Positions 45,448 to 54,100 of a stretch of 64,000 bases of DNA are shown here, one piece after another. Origin of the DNA: Methanobrevibacter sp. (lineage in GTDB: Archaea > Methanobacteriota > Methanobacteria > Methanobacteriales > Methanobacteriaceae); assembly GCF_017539065.1 (NCBI RefSeq), contig NZ_JAFYHP010000012.1:62001-126000 (forward strand). The letters are read 5' to 3'. The position numbers and the translations under genes are program-made. Each line of letters starts with the position of its first letter. The first letter of the stretch is position 1. The notes under the pieces were generated by a model. It searched no databases, was not told the origin of the DNA, and saw nothing but the letters and a program-made list of their open reading frames with translations.

Positions 45448-45731
45448 GGCAAGTTAAAGACAGCTACTGGTTATTTTAACTAAGGAAACTCCGCACATCA
45501 AACAAAACTATGGCGTTGAAAAACGTATACTGAGAAGTATGACTCTGGAGCAGAAACGAAACGACTTTTAATGGTAGACGATGACAGTTAATTGAGGACA
45601 TTAAAAGAAACGGTGAAACGGCCATTCCATAGGATGCAAGAGCAAAGCTGCCGATAATCATTTGTTGTAGGCAAGGTAGTTCGCTAAGATGAATGCTGTA
45701 TAAACAGAATGTGGGTTACTCTTAACATGCC
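45448..45731 (+). ncRNA. rnpB: RNase P RNA
   Basis: About 284 nt. The ends GGCAaGTTAA and TTAACaTGCC pair as P1. The conserved strands AGGAAACTCCGC (CR-I) near the 5' side and ACAGAATGTGGGTTACT (CR-V) near the 3' side form P4. GGTGAAACGGCC and AAGAGCAAAGC in the middle fit the specificity domain. This is the catalytic RNA that matures tRNA 5' ends. It starts 19 nt after the initiator tRNA. Its 3' 13 nt plus flank recur at 47126. Confidence 0.9.
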
Positions 45732-45871
45732 AAAATATTAATTATTCTTTTTTTTGAAATGATAAATGAAATTTAGGAGATATTAATTTTCATAGTCACA
45801 ATTATTTCATAATATATATATGTTATTTTGATATAATTAATATTGAAGTAATAAAACGTGTTTAAGATAAT

Positions 45872-46213
45872 ATGAATATAACTAACTTAATTTGCCACAG
45901 AAAACCTGAAAGGAGTTTCCATATTAATGGATATCAATTTCCAGTATGTGCTAGATGCACTGGTTTCTATATTGGTATGTTTTTGTATTTTATATATGTA
46001 TACTTCTTTTTTGTTGATTATGATTTTGAATTACTTTTATTTTCTTTTTTTTTGTTAATACCATCTGCAATCGATGGTTTAACTCAATTTAGAGGAAATC
46101 GTGAAAGCAATAATGTTCTAAGGTTAATAACTGGTTTAATGGGTGGTTTAGGTTTAGGGATTATTATCAAAGCTTTAAAATACTTCATTTATTTACAGTT
46201 AGGTGGTTTTTAA
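45872..46213 (+). CDS. DUF2085 family membrane protein
   Basis: 113-residue protein with the DUF2085 start LICHRKPERSFHINGYQFP-VCARCTGFYIG. The conserved C, H and CxxC could bind metal. Three hydrophobic segments follow. Function of the family is unknown. No clear ribosome binding site. The following gene begins with no intervening base (46214), so the two are coupled. Both lie between rnpB and the displaced copy of its 3' end. Confidence 0.75.
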   Translation: MNITNLICHRKPERSFHINGYQFPVCARCTGFYIGMFLYFIYVYFFFVDYDFELLLFSFFLLIPSAIDGLTQFRGNRESNNVLRLITGLMGGLGLGIIIKALKYFIYLQLGGF

Positions 46214-46819
46214 ATGAGTTTTTTAGATGACTGGAAAGAATGGAGCACAACAAAAAAAGCAATATCAGTAGTTTGTGCTTGTTGTATTGGAATTATTATT
46301 ATAGGTATGATAGGTGGAGCAATATCTCCAGATAAAAATACCAATAATAAAACTGATAACAATAAAACTGATGATGTTGAATATTCTCATGGCGGAGGAT
46401 TATTATTTAATAGAATTGAATGTGGTGAGTTTTCAGTTCTTCTTCCAGAAGGATTTGAAAAGGGAGAAGCATCTGCAGTAGACCCCGAACATGAAGTTTG
46501 TTTACATACGGGTTTAGTTGAGGTTGGTGAGCTCTATAGGAATATGGATGTTTCAACAGTTCCTTATGATGGTTTTCCTGATAAACTGGTTGTGGTTGAT
46601 GAGTATACTGAAGGTGATTTAAAAGTTATGAAAGGCGAATTATTTTATGATGATGATTATGGGTCTTCAGCTAATTATACTTATGCAGAATTTGAAAAGG
46701 ACGGAAAACATTTTTATGTAACAATTGATGTATCATACAGTGACTCTTTAGATGATGTAAATTTAACTCATGATGTACAATTGATTAAAGGGCTAAAACA
46801 ATCACTTGAGTTTAAATAA
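46214..46819 (+). CDS. Single-pass membrane protein with extracellular acidic domain
   Basis: 201 residues. A hydrophobic helix at about 18-36 (ISVVCACCIGIIIIGMIGGA) with three cysteine-family residues (CACC) is followed by an Asn/Asp/Lys linker and a folded, acidic, probably beta-rich domain (about 60-201). The family is not recognised. It directly abuts the DUF2085 gene and ends before a hairpin at 46861-46885. Confidence 0.5.
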   Translation: MSFLDDWKEWSTTKKAISVVCACCIGIIIIGMIGGAISPDKNTNNKTDNNKTDDVEYSHGGGLLFNRIECGEFSVLLPEGFEKGEASAVDPEHEVCLHTGLVEVGELYRNMDVSTVPYDGFPDKLVVVDEYTEGDLKVMKGELFYDDDYGSSANYTYAEFEKDGKHFYVTIDVSYSDSLDDVNLTHDVQLIKGLKQSLEFK

Positions 46820-46860
46820 GGTATTTTATAATGTCAGTGGGTATAATATTTAAAGTATAT

Positions 46861-46900
46861 AGATAATTATTCAGATTAATTATCTTTCATTTTCTTTTTT
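46861..46900 (+). terminator. Hairpin terminator after the 46214 gene
   Basis: AGATAATTA (46861-46869) and TAATTATCT (46877-46885) form a perfect 9-bp stem around a 7-nt loop. T-rich DNA follows (TTCATTTTCTTTTTTT). Confidence 0.55.
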
Positions 46901-47125
46901 TAGTTGAGCCTAATAGAAAATTCTTATAAACTTTTTATTTCCAATAAATGAAATCATATAATTGATTCTCTTTTTTAGGGTATTCATCAAAAAAAATTAG
47001 GTAACCATCATTTGAATGGGTATTTATTAACTATAACTGCTATTTTTCCATAAAACAAAATGTCAGAAAATTTGGTAGTTTTGGATTATTTTTGATAGGT
47101 AACCCACACGATTTTAAGTGGCCTT

Positions 47126-47154
47126 CTCTTAACATGCCAGGAATATTAATTATT
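47126..47154 (+). repeat. Displaced copy of the rnpB 3' end
   Basis: CTCTTAACATGCC (47126-47138) repeats the last 13 nt of rnpB (45719-45731). After 3 nt it continues with AATATTAATTATT, identical to the 13 nt that follow rnpB after 2 nt (45734-45746). The 1.4 kb in between holds the DUF2085 gene and its neighbour. Confidence 0.7.
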
Positions 47155-47253
47155 TTCTTATTTTGCTAATTTTCACATTAATTAAGACTACTTTCCATGA
47201 AAAAATGTTCAAACAAAAAGTATTTTTTATTAATAAAAATAATATATTATACT

Positions 47254-47805
47254 ATGGAATCTGAAGATATTCTGATAGAATTAAAGGAACTGTCCTCACA
47301 GGATTCTATTAAAAAAAGCGAATTGATGAGAATACTTAAAAAATACGCACATACAATTAGTGTATATGACTTAATGAGTCTTTCAGAACGCATGAGAAAA
47401 GAAGGCGAATATCTCGATGAAGAGTATCGCGAACACTTCCTGGAAATTTATATTAAAAATTTCATATTGCGCATAACTGAACTCATCGCTTTAAAAGATT
47501 ATGATGACTCAGATATCGATAAGGATTCCTTTGATGAAACATTCCCTATTCTTGAGAGAATGTTTGAAAAAGAGGCGGTGCCCGGTTTTGAAGGAGATAA
47601 ATTCCCATTAGTTTATGCTCTCATTTCATTATATGTAACATATATCACCGAAGAGCCCATACACCATGTTGGAAGCGAATTTCCCGGAAACCTTAAAGTT
47701 GAGGAAATAAATGGAGAATATTTCTGTCCGGTTAAAGAAAAGCATATGGACAATGTCAATGCAACTTGCCACTATTGCATTGCTAAACAGAACCCGAACG
47801 TTTAA
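47254..47805 (+). CDS. DUF2115 (UPF0305) family protein
   Basis: 183-residue methanogen-specific soluble protein. The C-terminal FCPVKEKHMDNVNATCHYCI-AKQNP carries the cysteine/histidine pattern conserved in DUF2115 (a possible metal site). The middle VPGFEGDKFPLVYALISLY is another family block. The frame opens at 47197, but the first 19 residues are lysine- and tyrosine-rich leader-like sequence; ATG 47254 (MESEDILIELKELSS) is the natural start. No Shine-Dalgarno sequence is seen. Function unknown. Confidence 0.7.
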   Translation: MESEDILIELKELSSQDSIKKSELMRILKKYAHTISVYDLMSLSERMRKEGEYLDEEYREHFLEIYIKNFILRITELIALKDYDDSDIDKDSFDETFPILERMFEKEAVPGFEGDKFPLVYALISLYVTYITEEPIHHVGSEFPGNLKVEEINGEYFCPVKEKHMDNVNATCHYCIAKQNPNV

Positions 47806-47901
47806 TAGTTAGCTAATTTAAATTATCATGTTAATAGCTCCTCATTAATTAATTAAAAAGTGAAATATTACAAATTATAAATTAACTTACAGGTGATTAA
47901 T

Positions 47902-48216
47902 ATGGCATCAAGTAAAGACTACTTGGAATATATTTTGGAACAGTTATCAGATTTGGATGATATAACCCATAGGGCGATGATGGGAGAATATATCATCTAC
48001 TATCGCGGCAAAATTATAGGAGGCATTTATGATAACCGTTTTCTCATCAAGCCTGTTAAAACAGCCATAGCAATGATACCTAATGCAAATATGGAACGGC
48101 CATATGAGGGTGCAAAGGAAATGGTGCTTGTTGAGGATGTGGAAAATAGGGCATTTCTTAAAGAACTGGTGGAAGCGATGTATGAAGAACTTCCGGCCGC
48201 GAAAAAACGTAAATAA
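47902..48216 (+). CDS. TfoX/Sxy N-terminal domain protein
   Basis: 104-residue protein consisting of the TfoX N-terminal domain: ITHRAMMGEYIIYYRGKIIGGIYDNRFLIK with the RxMxGE motif, then MVLVEDVENRAFLKELVEAM and a basic tail (AAKKRK). In bacteria TfoX regulates competence, but archaeal single-domain copies have no known role. AGGTGAT sits 4 nt before ATG 47902; a GTG at 47893 is part of that site. Confidence 0.75.
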   Translation: MASSKDYLEYILEQLSDLDDITHRAMMGEYIIYYRGKIIGGIYDNRFLIKPVKTAIAMIPNANMERPYEGAKEMVLVEDVENRAFLKELVEAMYEELPAAKKRK

Positions 48217-48408
48217 CTTCTATTTTTATTTTGTATTGAAAAATATTCAGATTTTTCTTTTAAGTTAATAAAATATATAATATAATCTAAAAACATTAAT
48301 TAATTCGGGTCTATGATTAGAATTATATATAATTTTATATACTTTTAAAAAAAGATTATTTAATATAAGGATTGATTTCTTATAATCAAATTAACTTAAG
48401 GGGAGAAT

Positions 48409-49977
48409 ATGTTTAATAAAAAATATATCATTATACTATTATTATTGATAGTAAGTGTTTGCACGTTGTCTGCAGTTTGTGCAACAGATGATGTTTCAGA
48501 TGCGGTGGAAGCTATTGAAGATAGTGATGCTGTAATGATTGATGAAGCAAGTGCAGATGATGTGGCAACGAATTCTGAACAGGATTTAGAAAAGGCAGTA
48601 GATGAAAATGACGCTGAGGATGAAAAATTATCTGCTAGTGAAGAGGATGCCAAATTAACAGTTGATGAATCTGACGAAGCATTGTCAATGATTTTTGCTA
48701 GTTGGTATGATATTGACCTATATGATACTACAATCAGCTCTGATAAAAAAGAAAAATTTATGTGTTATATTGATCCTTGTTCTATATCAAGCTATGCGGG
48801 ATATGACTTTAATTTTATTATTTATGATAAAAATGCTAAGGCAGTTTATACGCATCATTATGCAAAAACAACTACAGAGGCAAGAGAATATTCAATAACT
48901 ATTGAAAAAAATACTTTAACTCCGGGAGAGTATGTCATGGTGGCAGAAAATACATATGATGGAATTATTATGGATAGTGCAAAGTTATCTGTTAAAGGAG
49001 CTGCAGTTATAACTGCCAGCAATTATAATGCAGCGTATATGTCCGGTGCTAAAATGACTGCTACCCTAACTGATATGGTAACTCAAAAACCACTGACCTC
49101 ATTAAGCGTTAAAGTTGTATTTACTAAAGGAAAAACTAGTATAACAAAATATTACACACCTAATTCTAATGGCCAAATTTCTTTTGTACCTCCATTGGGA
49201 GCAGGAACATGGACAGTTACAATAACACCGGGTCCATCCTATATTTCCGGATCTGCTGTCAAAACAATTACTGTCAAAAAGGTAGGTGTATCCATCAAAG
49301 CTAAAAAAGCAAGTGAATATAAAGGATATAAAGTTAAACTTAAAGCTACTGTAAAATCAAATGGCAAAAACGTCAACGAAGGCAAAGTCAAATTTAAAAT
49401 TAATGGTAAAAAATACACTGTCAATGTTAAAAATGGAGTTGCCACTAAAAAGGTCAAATTGAAAAAAGTTAAAAAATATAAATACACTGCTAAATATTTG
49501 GGAACTGCAAACTTATATAAAACTAAAAAAGTTTCTTCAAAAGCTACATTGAAAAAGAGGTATGCTACAAAAATTTATACCAAAGATATTACATTGAAAG
49601 TGGGTAAACACAAATATTTAACTTTCAAAGTAAAAACTACAAACGGCAAAAAAGTTAAAAACGGTAAGCTTAGAATTAAAGAAAGAGATGGATACTATTG
49701 GGTAAAAGTTAAAAATGGAAAAGCAAAAGTAAAAGCACATGCTGAGTTATCCGATGTCTATATGGGAGGTAGAGGAGACGACGCCTACTATAAAAAATCC
49801 GTCAAAGTGAAACTTAAGGTCAAATATGTTCCAGGAACCCATAAATACATATCTAGTAAATCAAAATATAAAGTCACTTCTAAGTTCGAATGTCACTGTG
49901 GTAAAACATATACTCACAAACATGCTTATAATGTATATGCTTATGATCCAGTGTATTATACCATTCATGTAGTTTAG
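48409..49977 (+). CDS. Secreted adhesin-like protein with Ig-like repeats
   Basis: 522 residues. Signal peptide at 1-26 (hydrophobic core IIILLLLIVSVCTLSAVCA), followed by an acidic Ser/Asp/Glu spacer (27-90). Beta-rich domains follow (about 95-290), then several basic Ig-like repeats with the K-x-NGK-V-K-G-V-A pattern (about 290-450). The tail contains FECHCGKTYTHKHAY, a Cys-His group that may bind metal. The basic repeats resemble the ends of the 42299 and 56127 proteins and may hold the protein in the acidic pseudomurein wall (inference). GGGGAGA precedes the ATG. Confidence 0.7.
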   Translation: MFNKKYIIILLLLIVSVCTLSAVCATDDVSDAVEAIEDSDAVMIDEASADDVATNSEQDLEKAVDENDAEDEKLSASEEDAKLTVDESDEALSMIFASWYDIDLYDTTISSDKKEKFMCYIDPCSISSYAGYDFNFIIYDKNAKAVYTHHYAKTTTEAREYSITIEKNTLTPGEYVMVAENTYDGIIMDSAKLSVKGAAVITASNYNAAYMSGAKMTATLTDMVTQKPLTSLSVKVVFTKGKTSITKYYTPNSNGQISFVPPLGAGTWTVTITPGPSYISGSAVKTITVKKVGVSIKAKKASEYKGYKVKLKATVKSNGKNVNEGKVKFKINGKKYTVNVKNGVATKKVKLKKVKKYKYTAKYLGTANLYKTKKVSSKATLKKRYATKIYTKDITLKVGKHKYLTFKVKTTNGKKVKNGKLRIKERDGYYWVKVKNGKAKVKAHAELSDVYMGGRGDDAYYKKSVKVKLKVKYVPGTHKYISSKSKYKVTSKFECHCGKTYTHKHAYNVYAYDPVYYTIHVV

Positions 49978-49987
49978 TGATGACATA

Positions 49988-50023
49988 TTAAGGGATTAAT
50001 TTCCCTTATTCTTATTTTTTTAA
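49988..50023 (+). terminator. Terminator after the 48409 gene
   Basis: AAGGGA (49990-49995) and TCCCTT (50002-50007) form a 6-bp stem with a 6-nt loop; ATTCTTATTTTTTT follows. Confidence 0.6.
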
Positions 50024-50080
50024 TCAATAATTTCAATTGATTCGCTTTTTAAATATTTAATCTAAAAAAAAGAAAAAGTA

Positions 50081-50102
50081 GGATTATTTAATTAAATAAT
50101 CC
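50081..50102 (-). terminator. Palindromic terminator of the DUF1002 gene
   Basis: A perfect 22-nt palindrome (GGATTATTTAA and its complement) spans the stop codon of the minus-strand gene. On that strand TACTTTTTCTTTTTTTT comes next. Confidence 0.6.
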
Positions 50103-50936
50103 GTTTAATAATCCTTCTACGCCATTTACGGTTGAATCAACATCAGTGCTGTTTAAAACATCTGACACTTCAGTTTGATAATTGTTTACTTCAGCTTGAA
50201 CATTTTGTGTTTGTTCAATACTGTCCGCAAGGTTTTCAATATCAACATCGGTAATGTTAATGTTATTAATGATAGTGTAGTTATTGATAATGTTCACGAT
50301 GGTTTGGTGATCGGTTACATTATTTACTTGCACTTCTTCTTTTACATCATCAACCAATTGTGATAGCTCGTCAGCATCAACATCTGAGTTTTTAACAATT
50401 TCGGCTTGAGTGTAAATTTCATTGTTTGCCGCTTCTTTTACAGGTTCTGGAATTTCGACATCAGTAACTACTTCATATGAATTCATGATGCCTGCAAGTG
50501 CAGATTCCCCAGTAGCAGTCACTGGACTTGTTACATAAACGTGTCCTGATGTAATTCCTGCTGATTTTAGAGCGGACATGTACATGTCTCCTGTGATTGT
50601 TGTAATTTTGGATTTATCAACACTTACCGCCAGTTGGTCATTATCATTCAAATCAACAAGTGCTGATGAAAAGATTTGATTTGATGAGTAAGTTTTACCG
50701 GTTATAGAGCTTGAAATCTTATTTACATCACTTGCAGTGATTATTTTTGAATCAACATTTTTTAAGTCGATGCCAGCATTATTTACAAAGAAACTGTCTA
50801 CAGTGTTCTTGTAATCTGCATTGTTGTGAGTGGTCTCACCGTAGGTTATAACAACTTGTGTATCACTTGTAGCAAATCCTATTGGAATTAGCATTCCTAT
50901 GAGGATTAGCGCTAATATAACTATAGTTTTACGCAT
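50088..50936 (-). CDS. DUF1002 secreted protein
   Basis: 282 residues. Signal peptide 1-22 (ILALILIGMLIPIGFA). The DUF1002 body follows: QVVITYGETTHNNADYKNTV, ITASDVNKISSSITGKTYSSNQIFSSALV, SAGITSGHVYVTSPVTATGESALAGIM. It ends in a helical tail with repeated NN-x-T-I-I-N and NVQAEVNNYQ segments. The family is best known from Firmicutes, so acquisition from gut bacteria is possible, though base composition looks like the neighbours. Role unknown. GGTGAT is the ribosome binding site. Confidence 0.75.
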   Translation of the reverse strand: MRKTIVILALILIGMLIPIGFATSDTQVVITYGETTHNNADYKNTVDSFFVNNAGIDLKNVDSKIITASDVNKISSSITGKTYSSNQIFSSALVDLNDNDQLAVSVDKSKITTITGDMYMSALKSAGITSGHVYVTSPVTATGESALAGIMNSYEVVTDVEIPEPVKEAANNEIYTQAEIVKNSDVDADELSQLVDDVKEEVQVNNVTDHQTIVNIINNYTIINNINITDVDIENLADSIEQTQNVQAEVNNYQTEVSDVLNSTDVDSTVNGVEGLLNGLFN

Positions 50937-51049
50937 ATTATCACCTCTTTATAATAGCACACTTTATTTATTCATTTAAGTATTTAAAGGTATCTCTTTT
51001 ATTTAGGTTAAAGTTTAGTTATAACTAATTTTAATGAAGTTTAGTTAAT

Positions 51050-51057
51050 TTTATATA
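51050..51057 (+). promoter_or_regulatory. TATA box of the CobN-like gene
   Basis: TTTATATA is centred at about 51054, which predicts transcription start near 51078-51080. That leaves a leader of about 55 nt to the ACG at 51134, containing AGGAGGTGA. The ATG at 51089 would be only about 10 nt from the 5' end. Confidence 0.4.
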
Positions 51058-51133
51058 TTTTCAAATCAAATTTAAACGTATAGTAAATATGATTTTGCTA
51101 TGTTTCGAAATTGGGCATAAAGGAGGTGAAAAT

Positions 51134-54100
51134 ACGAAAAGATTAGACAGAAAAATAGTATTCGCATTAATTCTTTCAATATTGCTTCTATTTTCTGTAA
51201 CGAGTGTTTTTGCAGGAGATAATGAAACAATATCTGATGTGGTGAGTGCTCAAAATGAGTTAGAAGAGGTAACACAAATCCAGGAGGTTCCAAATGTTCA
51301 GTCTTCTCAATCAGATGGGGGTATGCTTGAAGCAGGCAATAATGTAATTAATGTTCATGTTTACGATTCGTTTAATGAAACAAGCAAAACATGGAGCGAA
51401 GATGGAATTAAGCTATCCGGAGCGACAGTTAAATTATATAACTCTTCAAATAGTTTAATTGCTATTCAATCTACTAACTCGAATGGTATTGCAACATTTA
51501 CCGGTGTTGGTTCTTCAAAATATAATTTGGAATTAACATATTCAACATATAATCCTATAAAGCTGAATATTGATTTGACAAATAAAAATGGAGGAACTTT
51601 TGAAATTAAGGATGTAATGTTTGCACCAGATATACTTTTATTAGTGGATTATAATTCTCACAATGAGAAAGTGGATCTGTTAATGAACATGTCAAGAAGA
51701 GTTGCATATATCAGTACCACTGATTATGATAAGTCTAGGGAGTGGCTATGCAAATATGCAAACTTCATTCATGTCGACATGTTTGCAGAAGGGAGCAATA
51801 AATTCACTGCAGAAGTATTAAATAGAATATTGAGCAACTCTCCTGCTAACACTAATTATAATGTAGCGTATACGTTTGGTGTTTATGACCCCAGAATATT
51901 AAATGGTACAAATATCCATATTGTGGGGGCAAGTGCTGAGAATAATACATTTAATACAATCGAAAATACTTATATTGGTTCATATTTCCAAGCAAAAGAC
52001 ATAAATGAATCCGATATTTTGCGAAGCAATATGGAGAATTACTTGAAATATGTTTATTATTTAGTTAATCCTACTGAATATCTGAATCCTACGCTTGATG
52101 TAGCTAATGCTCCATTGATGAGTCCCGAATGTGGTTTCTATCATCCTGATTTAGGTATTTATTCTGTAACTCCAGATGGTGCTTTAATAAATAGCTGGAT
52201 TGCTTCTAATCCCGGTTATAATCATGATGGCGAAGGAAGTTTGAACTGGATGACTGATAATTATAATCAATGGGTTGAAGAAGTTTTAGATCCATCAGAA
52301 TTATTCAAACAATTTGAAAGTAGTTATATTTCTAAGTTTAATCCAGATACTAAATTCATGGCTATTGCTACCTATTATTATGGTGGAAATGTTGTAGATT
52401 CTTTAATTAGAGAATATGAGGCCAATGGAAGGCCTGCATTTAATATATTTAAGTTTTCCACACAACCTTCAATGTCTTCTCTATTAAATAAAGTTAATCA
52501 AATTTCAAATGTTGGAATTTCAGCAATTATCTCATTATATAGTTGGTCTTTAAGTTATGCTAATGGTTCTGCAGAATCTGACTTATCTGAAATAGATTTA
52601 GAAGTCCTAAAAGGTGTTAACGAAATTTCTGAATACAGTTTCAATAGTGAATTGGGCCCTCAAGTCGAATGGACTTACGCTGTTACTTATCCTAGTTTTG
52701 AAGGAGTATACGGTCCTGTGATTTTATCTTATATAGATGGTGCTGGAGCAGTCCATGTAATTCCATCAGGTATTGAAAAAATGGTAAAATTAAGCTGTGG
52801 TTGGGCCGATTTAAGAGATATGAATAATTCTGATAAAAAGATAGCTATCGTACTTTACAATTATCCGCCTGGTAAAGCCGAAATTGGTGCATCTTATTTA
52901 GATGTATTTTTAAGTACTTATGAATTAATTATCCAATTAGGCCAACAAGGTTATGATATCGGGTGTGACGTGAATGATATAATGAGTTTAGATAATTTCA
53001 CAGATTTTGTATTTAAGATGGGTAATAAGGGATCTTGGGCTTCAGGATTACTTGAACAGTATGTTGAAACAAATTGGGATAGTTTAGTGACCCATAATCA
53101 GTTAATTTCAATTAAAGATTTCTTTAAACTAACTTCTGATATAAAACCGGAATTGTATGATGAAATGATGGCCCGCTGGGGACAAAGCGGAACTCTTGGA
53201 GAAATAATGGTTTATAAAAACCAATATATTGTTATTCCAGGATTATGGTTCGGCAATATTTTAGTTACTTTCCAACCAAGTAGGGGATGGGAGGAAGTGG
53301 AAAATTACCACGATTTAAAATTGCCTCCTCATCAACAGTATGTGACATTTTATGAATGGTTAGATAAGACATTTGAAGCAAATGCTATTATTAACATGGG
53401 GACTCACGGAACTCTCGAATGGTTGCCTGGCACAAACCTTGGTTCTTTAGATGGGGATTGGACTTTTGAGTTAACATTAACTCCAACAATATATCCATAT
53501 ATCGTTTCTAACCCTGGTGAAGCAATGGTTGCTCGTGATAGGATTTCCTCATTAATGATTACTCATATGACTCCTGCCATGGTTTCAACTGACTTATATG
53601 GTAATTATTCAGTTTTAAATGAGTATATTAATCGTTATAAAGAACAAATTTCTCTTAATGTCACATCTAATGCAGAATATTATGCTGGTGAAATATTGAA
53701 ATTGGCTCCGAGTTTAGGTTTTAGAAATCTGACTGAGGGTGAAAATTTCACTACTTGGGTTAATGAGTTGCACGTTTATTTGGAAGAAATCAGCGATGAT
53801 TTCAACACTTATGGATTGCATAATATTGGTAAAATATTAACAGGTTATGAACTTATACAGGAAGTTGCAACAATTGTTGCTTCACAAACTAAAGTTTATA
53901 ATCAAATATTGCATCATTTGTATCCAAATTTATCTAATAAAGACTATTTCAATGATATTAGTGGAAATGTGAATTATCTAAATGAAGCACATGCCGTTAA
54001 AGAATTTTTGCTCTTATATGTAGAACATCTCGTTAATGGCAGTTCAGTTGAAGAGTTAAATTCACAATTTGGCATTTCTCCAAATAGTAGTTTATATGCA

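Larger units (their letters stand above)
46820..47253 (+). other. Gene-free region with terminator and RNase P RNA remnant
   Basis: About 430 nt, very AT-rich, without a plausible gene. It contains the hairpin at 46861-46885, a short inverted copy of the rnpB CR-V segment (GTAACCCACA at 47099-47108, reverse complement of 45710-45719) and the direct copy of the rnpB 3' end (47126-47154). The last 100 nt presumably hold the promoter of the 47254 gene. Confidence 0.6.
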
